Source of the DNA: Fangia hongkongensis FSC776 = DSM 21703
GTDB taxonomy: Bacteria > Pseudomonadota > Gammaproteobacteria > Francisellales > Francisellaceae
Assembly (NCBI RefSeq): GCF_000379445.1
Contig: NZ_KB902272.1
Coordinates: 1-64,000 of the forward strand
Direction: 5' to 3'
DNA: 64,000 nt
Shown here: piece by piece, positions 52,494-61,434 of the stretch
Layout of the letters: each line of letters begins with the position of its first letter
Position numbering within the stretch: the stretch's first letter is position 1
Made by a program: the position numbers and the translations under genes
The notes under the pieces: model-generated
Databases searched by the model: none
What the model was told of the DNA's origin: nothing
Seen by the model: the letters and a program-made list of their open reading frames with translations, nothing else

Positions 52494-53283
52494 AACGCAT
52501 ATCCTTAAAATTGGTGGTAAAGTACTTGAGGATATAAAAGCACTTGAAAAGCTACTATTAGATTTCTCTAGGCTTAATGGCAATAAAGTGATTGTTCATG
52601 GCGGCGGCAATAAGGTGAGTACTTTTTTAGAACAAAATGGTCATAAGCCTTTATTTGTTGATGGCAGACGCATCACTGATGAGCGCTCCCTTGAGGCTAT
52701 TGTGATGTTTTTGGCAGGCAGTATTAATAAATCCCTAGTATCGATGCTACAAAAAAATCAGATCAATGCGCTTGGACTGACGGGTGCGGATTTAGATCTT
52801 ATTCGCAGTGGGAAGCGTCCCCCTCAAAAAGAGATAGATTATGGCTTAGTAGGCGATATTAAAAGGGTCAATGTTGAGGCTTTTGTACAACTCTTTGAGA
52901 TGAATGCTTTGGCGGTGATTGCGCCTGTAACACATGATGGAAAGGGTCAATTATTAAATACCAATGCAGATACTATCGCTACGGAAGTTGCAAGCGCGTT
53001 GTCTTATGCTTTATCAGGGAGTGTGTATTTATACTATTGCTTTGATTTAGAGGGGGTGTATCGTGATATTTCAGATCAAAAAACACTTATCTCAAAGCTT
53101 AATTATGCAGATTATAAAACTTACAAAGAGAAAAGATACATTGTAGGTGGCATGATCCCCAAATTGGATAATTGTTTTAAAGCACTTAATGCAAATGTTA
53201 GCTGTATTTATATCAGTAACCCTGTGTTATTAACTCAGAAGATTAATGGTCATAAATTTATGGGGACGACGATTGAAGCGTAG
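52480..53283 (+). CDS. argB: N-acylglutamate kinase
   Basis: 267 residues from the ATG at 52480 (a second ATG follows at once). ILKIGGKVLED, VIVHGGGNKVSTFL, FVDGRRITDERSLE and NTNADTIATEVASAL are the amino-acid-kinase blocks. Phosphorylates N-acylglutamate. It overlaps the argF' end by 14 bases, so translation is coupled. In Bacteroidetes operons this kinase also follows argF'. Confidence 0.92.
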   Translation: MMNVETHILKIGGKVLEDIKALEKLLLDFSRLNGNKVIVHGGGNKVSTFLEQNGHKPLFVDGRRITDERSLEAIVMFLAGSINKSLVSMLQKNQINALGLTGADLDLIRSGKRPPQKEIDYGLVGDIKRVNVEAFVQLFEMNALAVIAPVTHDGKGQLLNTNADTIATEVASALSYALSGSVYLYYCFDLEGVYRDISDQKTLISKLNYADYKTYKEKRYIVGGMIPKLDNCFKALNANVSCIYISNPVLLTQKINGHKFMGTTIEA

Positions 53284-53330
53284 TAATAATGTCATATTCA
53301 AATCTAAGTTAAACTAGGAAGATACACAGT

Positions 53331-54449
53331 ATGTCAGAGAAATTAAATGAAGCTGTCGGCTTTTTAACAGGGTTGATTGAAATCCCATCACTATCAACAA
53401 AAGAAGATAAAAGCGCTGAGTATATTTACAACTGGATGGAAAAAAAAGCACTTGAGCCTAAGCGCATTGGGAATAATGTTTATGCAAAATCAAAACATTT
53501 TGATCCAGATTTGCCTAGTGTTTTACTTGTCTCGCATCATGATACAGTACCACCGGCAAAAAGTTATACTAAAGATCCATTTAAAGCCGAGATAATAGAT
53601 GGGAAGTTATATGGACTCGGTGCAAATGATGCAGGTGGGGCGCTCAGCTCAATGCTTATAGCATATGAGCGATTTTCCAAAGAGAAGCTTGGCTTTAATT
53701 TAGTATTTTGTGCAGCAGCCGAGGAAGAAGTATCAGGTGTCAATGGCTTAAGCTTAGCATTAAAAGAGATGGGGAAAATTGATTTTGCCTTTGTCGGTGA
53801 GCCAACTTCACTTGAGGCCGCGATTAGTGAAAAGGGACTGATGGTTTGTGATTGTGTGGCATTTGGTCAATCAGGTCATGCTGCAAGAGATGAGGGAGTG
53901 AATGCCATTGATATTGCACTAAAAGATATCAGCTGGCTCCATAGCTATCAATTTGAAAACAAATCTAAGACATTAGGTGATGTTAAAATGTCTGCAACGG
54001 TGATTCAAGCTGGCTCTCAGCATAATGTTGTACCTGATAAATGTCATTTTGTCGTTGATGTAAGAACAACCGATTGTTATAACAATGAGGCGGTGCTTAA
54101 TATTATGCAAAGCCATATGCAGGCAGTCGTCACACCAAGATCAATGCGTATTAAGCCTTCAAGTACCCCCTCTAGCCACCCCATTTTAGCCTTAATACAG
54201 CGTTTTGGGATTAAAACCTATGGTTCTCCAACAACCTCAGATCAAGCGGTATTAAGTTGTCCGAGTATTAAAATATCACCTGGTGATTCCAAGCGTTCAC
54301 ATAGCGCAGATGAATATATTTATATCCAGCAAATAGACGATGGGATTCATTTCTTTATGCGTATGATAGAAGCACTGACGCTTGAATCTGACACATTACA
54401 ATCCTATATGACAAACAATACGGCATTAGATTTAGATAAGGAAAAATGA
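53331..54449 (+). CDS. argE: M20-family N-acylcitrulline/ornithine deacylase (ArgE-type)
   Basis: 372 residues. The two-zinc ligands are in LVSHHDTVPP (His, then Asp), GANDAGGALS (Asp), AAEEEVSG (Glu pair), GEPTSLEAA and SHSADEYIY (His). A dimerisation domain sits in the middle (QSGHAARDEG). In the acylated pathway it removes the acyl group from citrulline. Its stop overlaps the argH start (ATGA). Confidence 0.88.
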   Translation: MSEKLNEAVGFLTGLIEIPSLSTKEDKSAEYIYNWMEKKALEPKRIGNNVYAKSKHFDPDLPSVLLVSHHDTVPPAKSYTKDPFKAEIIDGKLYGLGANDAGGALSSMLIAYERFSKEKLGFNLVFCAAAEEEVSGVNGLSLALKEMGKIDFAFVGEPTSLEAAISEKGLMVCDCVAFGQSGHAARDEGVNAIDIALKDISWLHSYQFENKSKTLGDVKMSATVIQAGSQHNVVPDKCHFVVDVRTTDCYNNEAVLNIMQSHMQAVVTPRSMRIKPSSTPSSHPILALIQRFGIKTYGSPTTSDQAVLSCPSIKISPGDSKRSHSADEYIYIQQIDDGIHFFMRMIEALTLESDTLQSYMTNNTALDLDKEK

Positions 54450-55822
54450 TGACACAAACACATAAACTATGGGGTGGGCGCTTTAAGGATGATAACGATC
54501 AGTTATTTGTCTTTTTTAATGAGTCGTTAAGTTTTGATTATCGCTTGGCACCTTATGACATCCAAGCAACAAAAGCGTTTTCTTTGGCCTTATCTAAACT
54601 GGATGTGATTTCTTATAAAGAGCTCACATTAATCCATAGAGCGCTCGATGAAATTGACGATGAGCTTAAGAGCAATAAAGTTACTTTACAAACTGCCATT
54701 GAAAGTGGTGTTGAAGATATCCATACTTTGGTGGAAAATCTGCTTGTTAATAAAATAGGTGATGTTGCCTACAAGGTGAATACGGGACGCTCCAGAAATG
54801 AGCAAGTCTCCTGTGCAACGCGTCTTTGGCTTAAAGATAAACTTAGTGAGATTATTGCATTAATCAAAGCACTTATGTGCACACTGAAACAAAAGGCAAA
54901 TCAGCATATTGATGATGTACTTATGGGCTACACGCATTTACAGCAGGCTCAACCGATTACATGGGGGCATTATTTTTTATCGTTCTATCAAATGCTCAAA
55001 AGAGATAAGCTACGTTTTGAAGAGCTGTTATCACATGTTGATTACTCTCCTTTGGGGCTTGGTGCAATCGCAGGGAACGCTTGGCAGATTGATCGAAAGC
55101 TCATTGCGGACACCTTAGGGTTCAAGGGACTTTGTTTAAATAGTCTTGATGCTGTAAGTGATAGAGATTATATCGTTGAGTTTTTATCGCACACGAGTCT
55201 TCTTGGTATGCATCTAAGTCGCCTTGCTGAGGATTTTATTATTTACTCTACGAGTGAATTTAATCTCATTGAAATGAGTGATTTGGTAACAACTGGTTCA
55301 TCATTGATGCCACAGAAGAAAAATCCAGATGCGATGGAGCTTGTGCGTGGCAAAACAGGGCGTGTATATGGCAATCTTATGGCGCTTTTAACAACGTTAA
55401 AGGCAATGCCATCTGGGTATAATAAAGATCTTCAAGAAGATAAGGAGCTATTGTTTCAAAGTGCATCTGAAATTGAGATGATTTTAAAAGTCAGCAACAT
55501 AACGATTGAAAGTGTGCTAATTCATCCAAAAAATCATGAGAAAAGCTTTTCAGTGGCAACAGAGCTTGCTGATTATTTAGCAAAAAAGAATGTTCCTTTT
55601 AGAGAGGCGCATCACATTGTCGGGGAGATAACAGCCTATGCAATTGAAAATAATAAACCGCTTAAAGCATTAACAATAGAAGAGTTTAAAGCCTTTTCAG
55701 CTGTCATTGAAAGCGATGTTTATGCTGTTTTAACGATTGATTTTGCTTTGAACTCTAAGAAGGTGCAAGGTGGCACGGCACCTTTGGCAATACGAGAGGT
55801 GCTTGCATCAAATGTAGAGTAA
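54446..55822 (+). CDS. argH: Argininosuccinate lyase
   Basis: 458 residues. KLWGGRFKDDND at the start, NTGRSRNEQVSCATRL, the catalytic Ser loop TGSSLMPQKKNPDAMELVRGK, and LQEDKELLF. It splits argininosuccinate into arginine and fumarate. Last gene of the operon. No argD aminotransferase occurs in the operon or elsewhere in the window, so that step must be encoded elsewhere. Confidence 0.96.
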   Translation: MMTQTHKLWGGRFKDDNDQLFVFFNESLSFDYRLAPYDIQATKAFSLALSKLDVISYKELTLIHRALDEIDDELKSNKVTLQTAIESGVEDIHTLVENLLVNKIGDVAYKVNTGRSRNEQVSCATRLWLKDKLSEIIALIKALMCTLKQKANQHIDDVLMGYTHLQQAQPITWGHYFLSFYQMLKRDKLRFEELLSHVDYSPLGLGAIAGNAWQIDRKLIADTLGFKGLCLNSLDAVSDRDYIVEFLSHTSLLGMHLSRLAEDFIIYSTSEFNLIEMSDLVTTGSSLMPQKKNPDAMELVRGKTGRVYGNLMALLTTLKAMPSGYNKDLQEDKELLFQSASEIEMILKVSNITIESVLIHPKNHEKSFSVATELADYLAKKNVPFREAHHIVGEITAYAIENNKPLKALTIEEFKAFSAVIESDVYAVLTIDFALNSKKVQGGTAPLAIREVLASNVE

Positions 55823-55926
55823 AGAGTTTTGATCCGCCTATGATAGGATGATTTGCAATAAGCATATTAAAAGGCGAAGATTGCGAAGAAAGCTATAAAT
55901 AGCCTTTTTGTTAAACGAAAATTTGC

Positions 55927-55932
55927 TATACT
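55927..55932 (+). promoter_or_regulatory. Candidate -10 box of the OmpA-like gene
   Basis: TATACT within GCTATACTGG, 45 bases before the ATG at 55978. The -35 region (CTTTTT, 17 bases upstream) is weak. The gene also has an AAGGAA ribosome site. Confidence 0.45.
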
Positions 55933-55977
55933 GGTGTCAATTGAGTCTTGTTAACACAAACATCTGAAGGAAAAATC

Positions 55978-56976
55978 ATGAAAAGAAAACTTATTGTAAG
56001 TATTCTTGGTGCTGCTTTATGCACTGGCGCCTTTGCCGCAACTGATCATAGCAATCAATTTTATGGCGGTTTAGGCTTAGGTGGCTATTTTAACCATAGT
56101 TATAGCTCAAGCGGCCCTGCTGCAAGTGGAACAGTAGGTTATGGCTTTAATAAAAATTTAGCGGCGCAACTAAACATTAGCTATCTGACTAATGATCAAG
56201 GTATTGCATTAGCTGAAGGGATTTGGAATTTACCAAATAGCTCTAAGTTCACACCATATGTTGCCTTAGGTGCAGGTTATACTAAGTTGACAACAAATAG
56301 CTTTGGTTTAGATGCTGGCGTTGGTGTGAAATATGAACTTGCTTCAAATGCGTATGCTTCTTTGGATTATCGCTATATCCAAGCATTTGGCTCCAAAACG
56401 CCAAACGGTAGCTTAGTAACATTAGGCTTAGGTGTTTACTTTGGTGGTGCTGATAGCACATACCAATCAGCGCCGATGAGTGCTGCGCAAGAGAAACGTG
56501 AGTCACACTATCATGCAAAATATGTTTTACCAAAAAATGTACTTGAATGCCAGTCAAATACTACTGATGCAACACGTGAATCAGTAGGTTGTTATACTGT
56601 TGATGGTGATAAAGTTACTATGCACTTGGATGCAAAGTTTAATTACGATAGCTATGCGCTTACTTCTGGTGCAAAATCAGCGATTGATAATTTGGTGAGC
56701 TTTATGCATGAGTATAACATTAATACGGTTGTGCTTAACGGCTATGCTTCTCAAGGTAAAAAAGGTCCAGCTTATGCTGAATATAACAAGCGCCTTTCAA
56801 CTAATCGTGCGTTAGCTGTGAAATCTTATCTTGTTTCACAAGGTATGGATGCAACCAATATTGAAGTTGTAGGTTATGGTTATACAAAACCATTGGTACC
56901 AAATACATCAACTGAAAATCGCTCTATTAATCAGCGTGTTGAAGCAAGTATTCCAGTACCATTGAAAAAAGCGTAA
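55978..56976 (+). CDS. OmpA-family outer-membrane protein
   Basis: 332 residues from the ATG at 55978, which opens the signal peptide MKRKLIVSILGAALCTGAFA. The barrel part (QFYGGLGLGGYFNHSY to LVTLGLGVYFGG) has about eight strands. The C-terminal OmpA domain binds peptidoglycan: FNYDSYALTSGAKSAIDNLV, VVLNGYASQGK, NKRLSTNRALAVKSYLVSQG and NRSINQRVE. A pair of Cys lies in the linker between the two parts. Probably abundant, given its promoter, ribosome site and terminator. Confidence 0.9.
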   Translation: MKRKLIVSILGAALCTGAFAATDHSNQFYGGLGLGGYFNHSYSSSGPAASGTVGYGFNKNLAAQLNISYLTNDQGIALAEGIWNLPNSSKFTPYVALGAGYTKLTTNSFGLDAGVGVKYELASNAYASLDYRYIQAFGSKTPNGSLVTLGLGVYFGGADSTYQSAPMSAAQEKRESHYHAKYVLPKNVLECQSNTTDATRESVGCYTVDGDKVTMHLDAKFNYDSYALTSGAKSAIDNLVSFMHEYNINTVVLNGYASQGKKGPAYAEYNKRLSTNRALAVKSYLVSQGMDATNIEVVGYGYTKPLVPNTSTENRSINQRVEASIPVPLKKA

Positions 56977-57011
56977 TCAGCTTTTAATCTATTCCAATAT
57001 ATCATTTTTAT

Positions 57012-57050
57012 AACCCTGCATTTAACATTTAATGTGGGGTTTTTTGTTTT
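57012..57050 (+). terminator. Rho-independent terminator of the OmpA-like gene
   Basis: AACCCTGCATT pairs with AATGTGGGGTT (two G-U pairs) and is followed by TTTTTTGTTTT, a classic stem and T tract about 35 bases after the stop. Confidence 0.75.
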
Positions 57051-57169
57051 CGATATGGTGGTCACAATAAGATTTCTTTTTTACTGAGATGCTCGGATCT
57101 TTTTCAATATACTTTTATCTGATTGATTGAGTATTTATCAAAGTTTTTTTAATAAGTATCATGAGATTT

Positions 57170-58564
57170 TTAAAAACACTTTCTCAAATAAGCAAAACTC
57201 ACAGCGTTAAATATAAATACAATTGCCGATAGAATTAAAAGAACACTAATAATTTGACTGGAAAATACAAGCTCAGGGTAGAGATGATTCACAGCAGATA
57301 GAGTGACTATAAATAAAACAGGCATCAGTCCCGAGCGAATGATTTCGGTATAAATATTTAAAAGTGTATTCGTTTGAGCACTATAGTTATTGATATAGAT
57401 AATATGTGAAGTATTAAAAGATGCGTGATATTCAATAATGGCATAGCACAATAAAAAAACCAGTAATGCAATGACAACAATACTGATACTATCAAATGGC
57501 ATAATGGCTATTGTAATAGCAAAAGGAATAAGCCAAAAGCTGCTTTTGAAAATAGCGCTTGCAATTTTTTGGTCGGTTATTTCTGTTTTTTGTTTAAAGA
57601 TTTGAATTAAATAAAAAATAACAATCACAAGTGAGAATACAGGCTCAAAAATATACAGCCAATCATACAATTTGACAGGAATATTAGGTGACAGCACAAA
57701 GAGGATCAATGAGGATAAAATGGTTACAAGCACAAGAGAATACTGGGATAAATTGCAAATATACATTAATGCATAACGTGGCTTTGCTTGGTAGCAAAGT
57801 GCAATGGTCACGGCTATAAATGAGAATAAAATAAGCCATGAGGCAAAAAAGTGCCAGCGGTACATAATAAAGCCTGCAAGCATTGCAATAACTGCGCCAA
57901 GTAAAAATGGCAGCAAGCAAAATATAACCGTACGACAGCGAATCGACGGCAGCTTTTTAAGGTAGCGAAAATAAAAGTATACAGCGCCTAAAAAAGAAGT
58001 TGTCAGGGTGAAATATAGTAGCAAATCATAGAAGGAAGTAAGGACAAAGATAATGGTAACAAGTATTCCAAGTGAGTTGACAATAAGCGAGGCAAGGTTG
58101 TTTTTGATGGCATTACTTAAAACAGCCTGATCTTTAATGTGGTATTTTTTAGTCTCTAAAATCACAAAGGTGCCAAGATAGCGAAGAAGATAAAAATGCA
58201 CGCCCATTGCCATATAAAGTACGCTGGGTGAGAAGCGTCCACTGAGTAAAATATAGGTGGTTAACATTAAGAATACAGGGCAAAAGAATCCAAGGATGCT
58301 GATGGCTTCTTCTCGCTTATGTGCTGTATGAATGAGTTTTGTTGTAAGATAAATAACAAACCACACAATGATGCCCAAAAGGGCAACGATACTGATCATA
58401 TCAACAAAAAAATACAGCTGTTCCATTTCACTATGAAAAACATCACTGAATCCGGAGATATTTGCAGCCAACGCACGAATGGGAACATAAATAGGCAAAA
58501 TACAAAAATATATTAAGGCAGGATGTGCCAGACAGTTAACAATAAATGCTTTTGTTTTATCCAT
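57170..58564 (-). CDS. Polytopic membrane protein of unknown function
   Basis: 464 residues with about 12-13 hydrophobic spans separated by short basic loops. There are no charged residues inside most spans, and no transporter signature that I recognise. The protein ends in a basic cap (AYLRKCF). It lies alone between the OmpA and AmpD genes. It could be a flippase- or polymerase-like envelope protein, but nothing in the sequence decides this. Confidence 0.6.
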   Translation of the reverse strand: MDKTKAFIVNCLAHPALIYFCILPIYVPIRALAANISGFSDVFHSEMEQLYFFVDMISIVALLGIIVWFVIYLTTKLIHTAHKREEAISILGFFCPVFLMLTTYILLSGRFSPSVLYMAMGVHFYLLRYLGTFVILETKKYHIKDQAVLSNAIKNNLASLIVNSLGILVTIIFVLTSFYDLLLYFTLTTSFLGAVYFYFRYLKKLPSIRCRTVIFCLLPFLLGAVIAMLAGFIMYRWHFFASWLILFSFIAVTIALCYQAKPRYALMYICNLSQYSLVLVTILSSLILFVLSPNIPVKLYDWLYIFEPVFSLVIVIFYLIQIFKQKTEITDQKIASAIFKSSFWLIPFAITIAIMPFDSISIVVIALLVFLLCYAIIEYHASFNTSHIIYINNYSAQTNTLLNIYTEIIRSGLMPVLFIVTLSAVNHLYPELVFSSQIISVLLILSAIVFIFNAVSFAYLRKCF

Positions 58565-58687
58565 TTAAGTTCATGGTTTCCTTCGATAACGCCAGAGCTT
58601 AGCATAATTTAACTGATCATAGATAGAAGAATATTGTAAATAATCATACAATAACATAAAGCTAAATGGGTGTGGTATACCGCTTTG

Positions 58688-59251
58688 ATGTTAGATAAAT
58701 ACTTTGATAATAAGGGTTGGTGCAGTTTTGCAAAGAAAATTGAATCTCCTAATTATAATAACAGACCTAGTGGAGTGAGAGGTGAAATCTCTCTGTTGGT
58801 CATACACTGCATTTCTTTACCAGAGGGGTCTTATGATAATGACAACGTTGAGACTTTTTTTTTGAATCAACTGGATTACACTCAGGATGAGTGTTTTCAA
58901 TCTTTACGGACATTAAAAGTATCAAGTCATTTTTATATTAAACGAAATGGGGAGATTATTCAGTTTGTCTCAACAGATAAAAGGGCGTGGCATGCTGGAA
59001 TAAGTGCTTATAAAGGGCGCGAGAATTGTAATGATTTTTCCATTGGTATTGAGCTTCAAGGAACAGATCACAGTGCCTTCAGTGAAGATCAATACAACAG
59101 CTTAGCAGATTTAACCAATACGCTTTTATTGCGTTATCCCAAAATAAAGGGAAATATTCAAGGACACCAAGATATTGCGCCGGAGAGAAAAAAAGACCCA
59201 GGAAAGCTATTTGACTGGAGTCACTATTTAACGATGATTCAAAGTAATTAA
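58688..59251 (+). CDS. ampD: 1,6-anhydro-N-acetylmuramyl-L-alanine amidase
   Basis: 187 residues from the ATG at 58688; a GTG at 58670 is also open. Zinc ligands: His in LLVIHCISLP, and His and Asp in GHQDIAPERKKDPG. Family blocks VSSHFYIKRNGEIIQFV, RAWHAGISAYKGRENCNDFSIGIELQG are intact. It removes the stem peptide from anhydromuropeptides during wall recycling in the cytoplasm. The BtuF-like gene follows after 12 bases. Confidence 0.93.
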   Translation: MLDKYFDNKGWCSFAKKIESPNYNNRPSGVRGEISLLVIHCISLPEGSYDNDNVETFFLNQLDYTQDECFQSLRTLKVSSHFYIKRNGEIIQFVSTDKRAWHAGISAYKGRENCNDFSIGIELQGTDHSAFSEDQYNSLADLTNTLLLRYPKIKGNIQGHQDIAPERKKDPGKLFDWSHYLTMIQSN

Positions 59252-59263
59252 GGCGAGTGTATC

Positions 59264-60139
59264 ATGCGTTTATATCAATATTTTCTATTATTTATTGTTA
59301 GCTTTTCTATCTCTCAGGCTTATGGGAATATTCGTGTTATTTCACTTTCTCCCAATACAACCGAGATTGTTCATGAGCTTATTCAGTTAAGCGATCAAAA
59401 TAAGACATTGCTTGTTGGGACGATTTATTATCCTTCTCAGCCTTCCTATTATAACAATATTCCGAGCATAGGCAGTTATCAAGGCATCAATGTTGAAGCG
59501 ATTTTAAAACTGCACCCAACGGTGGTGGTAACGTGGAAAAATCAAACGCCACCACAGGTTCTCGCACTCTTAAAACGATTTGGCATTAAAGTGGCTATTT
59601 TTAATGCTGAGAGTCTTGTAGAGCTTGCTAATAGTTTTACTCAAATTGCTAAAGTTATATCACTAGAGAAAGAAGGCATAGCGCTAAAGGAAAAATTTAC
59701 ATCTCAGTTACAAAAAATTGTTCAAAATGCGCGTCAAGGCAAAGATAAAGCGGAGAATATAAACACACAGCAATCCCCAAGAGTGTTTTTACAGCTGTCA
59801 CAACAGCCTATTTTCAGTATTGGCGGTGTGGGAATATTAAATGACATTATTCATGTTTGTAGAGGAGAGAATATTTTTGATCATGTTCAAAAAACAAGCT
59901 TTCAAACAATGCTTTCTGCTGTGATTAAAGAGAACCCTGATGTCATTATCATGTTATCTTCTGTAGCAATGAGTAAAGCATATCAAACAGTAACAAACAG
60001 CATGTGGAAAAGTTGGCCTGCTATTAATGCGGTGAAAGAGAAAAGGGTATATCTTCTTTCATCATCAGTGATCTCGCAGTTTAGTCCTAAAATAATCAAA
60101 GGGGTCAATGCGGTGTGTTCAATTTTACGTACGAATTAA
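59264..60139 (+). CDS. BtuF-like periplasmic corrinoid-binding protein
   Basis: 291 residues. Signal peptide (RLYQYFLLFIVSFSISQAYG), then IRVISLSPNTTEIVHEL, VGTIYYPSQPSYYNNIPSIG and NVEAILKLHPTVVVTW, the typical opening of BtuF-type cobalamin-binding proteins. The C-lobe has FSIGGVGILNDIIHVCRGEN. No BtuCD genes are adjacent. It may supply the cobalamin adenosyltransferase at 26491, or bind another metal chelate. Confidence 0.8.
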   Translation: MRLYQYFLLFIVSFSISQAYGNIRVISLSPNTTEIVHELIQLSDQNKTLLVGTIYYPSQPSYYNNIPSIGSYQGINVEAILKLHPTVVVTWKNQTPPQVLALLKRFGIKVAIFNAESLVELANSFTQIAKVISLEKEGIALKEKFTSQLQKIVQNARQGKDKAENINTQQSPRVFLQLSQQPIFSIGGVGILNDIIHVCRGENIFDHVQKTSFQTMLSAVIKENPDVIIMLSSVAMSKAYQTVTNSMWKSWPAINAVKEKRVYLLSSSVISQFSPKIIKGVNAVCSILRTN

Positions 60140-60142
60140 AAA

Positions 60143-61165
60143 TTAATAATTCATAGCTGCAGGGTAATTAATAAAGAAAACAATCCGCTCTGCGGTTCTA
60201 ATAAAAAAATGTAATACATTAGAACAATCATCATGGCTATTGGGGCTTTTATTTTGGATGGACCTTAGACTTTTCTCAAGCAGCTCACCTTCTCGTTGTA
60301 ATCTATAAATGACGTCCCTTTCACTATGTCTGTGCAAATTCGGCACATTGTGTTTTAGAATTAAGGAATGAAGCGGGTAATGCTTTTCCATCTTGTCAGC
60401 CCCTCGTGCAAGATCTCTTAAGCGACGGCGTCCTTCCCAAGCTCCCGCAAGGAATAGTTTTTGAGATGTTCGCTTAAATAAGTAATGAAGGTCGTCATAT
60501 CTTTGCCCTCCATGCCTGCCATGACAGTCAAAAACAGCATGACCAAAGTCAAAGGCTCTAATATTAAAGTAGTCAACTCCGTCTAGATTATATTTAATCC
60601 ATTTTATGTTTTTCATATGCATGTCACCATGCTTAATTCTATTCATAAATAAGATGAAATGTATAAACATGAGTTGATGTATGCAACTAAAGAGCTGTTC
60701 CTTGGAAGTAATCTGTTTATATCCTGCAGTAATCATACCCTTATACATGGATACATTGCGGATATCTTCTATCTGTCTTCCATATGATTGTTGCATATTG
60801 CTTCTGTTTGACTGCTGCATATTGCTTCTGTGTGACTGATGTATATCTTTTAACTCGATCTCGTGTTGATAAGAAAAAAATGCATCTATATACCTATCTT
60901 CTCCTCCAGGAATGAATGAGTTTGATAGAAATCTTGGTATGTATTCAAAATCTCTGATTTTAATTCTGGCCTTATCCTCGTTTATGTAGTCTTTTCTTGC
61001 AGATTTGTTCGTTGTTATTGTTTGACCAGCTTGTGGATTAAACTTCTTATTAGCGCCACCTGGTAGGTCTCTAAGGCTGACTCTAGCTTGATGGAGAGTT
61101 TGCCGCTCTAGTTCTCTAATATTTGAAAGTGTATTTTTTATACTTTCTTCAAAAAAGTAGCTCAT
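60143..61165 (-). CDS. Divergent protein kinase-like protein
   Basis: 340 residues, no signal peptide. A kinase core is visible: HGDMHMKNI (179-187) as catalytic loop, AFDFGHAVFD (205-214) as the metal-binding D-F-G, and RYDDLHYLF (222-230) after it. The usual Gly-rich loop and the Lys are not obvious in the N-terminal 140 residues, which are basic and polar. A tandem SHRSNMQQ / SNRSNMQQ repeat lies at about 111-127, from a 24-bp duplication. It could be a secreted effector kinase or a small-molecule kinase; both are inference. Adjacent genes are unrelated. Confidence 0.55.
   Translation of the reverse strand: MSYFFEESIKNTLSNIRELERQTLHQARVSLRDLPGGANKKFNPQAGQTITTNKSARKDYINEDKARIKIRDFEYIPRFLSNSFIPGGEDRYIDAFFSYQHEIELKDIHQSHRSNMQQSNRSNMQQSYGRQIEDIRNVSMYKGMITAGYKQITSKEQLFSCIHQLMFIHFILFMNRIKHGDMHMKNIKWIKYNLDGVDYFNIRAFDFGHAVFDCHGRHGGQRYDDLHYLFKRTSQKLFLAGAWEGRRRLRDLARGADKMEKHYPLHSLILKHNVPNLHRHSERDVIYRLQREGELLEKSLRSIQNKSPNSHDDCSNVLHFFIRTAERIVFFINYPAAMNY
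60785..60836 (-). repeat. 24-bp tandem duplication inside the kinase-like gene
   Basis: Two near-identical in-frame units (coding strand AGAAGCAATATGCAGCAGTC, then AGAAGCAATATGCAACAATC) encode the repeated R-S-N-M-Q-Q-S. It may vary in copy number by slippage. Confidence 0.55.
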
Positions 61166-61434
61166 ACTATTAACCTCAACAATTGTTATGTATCATGCTC
61201 AGCTCTGATTTGTGTCAATAATTAATCTTATTTAGATTGAAAAATGACAATGATATAATATAAGACAGGTAATGATCTTTGAATAAAAAATATGCTATTT
61301 CGGGTTTTTTGTCATGAATTGTACTGCAGATGCTATTTAGGAGTTACGGAGATGTTATGAAAAGCCTTTTAAATGCCTAGAAGTTATTATAAAGTGCCAA
61401 CTACTTAGGGCTTAATTAAACTAAAGAGGGTCGC

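Noticed and set aside
60143-61165. Hint-family palindrome before the kinase-like gene
   Set aside because: ATGTATCAT near 61189 has short arms and lies about 25 bases from the start, unlike the 66-73 bp spacing of the Hint set.
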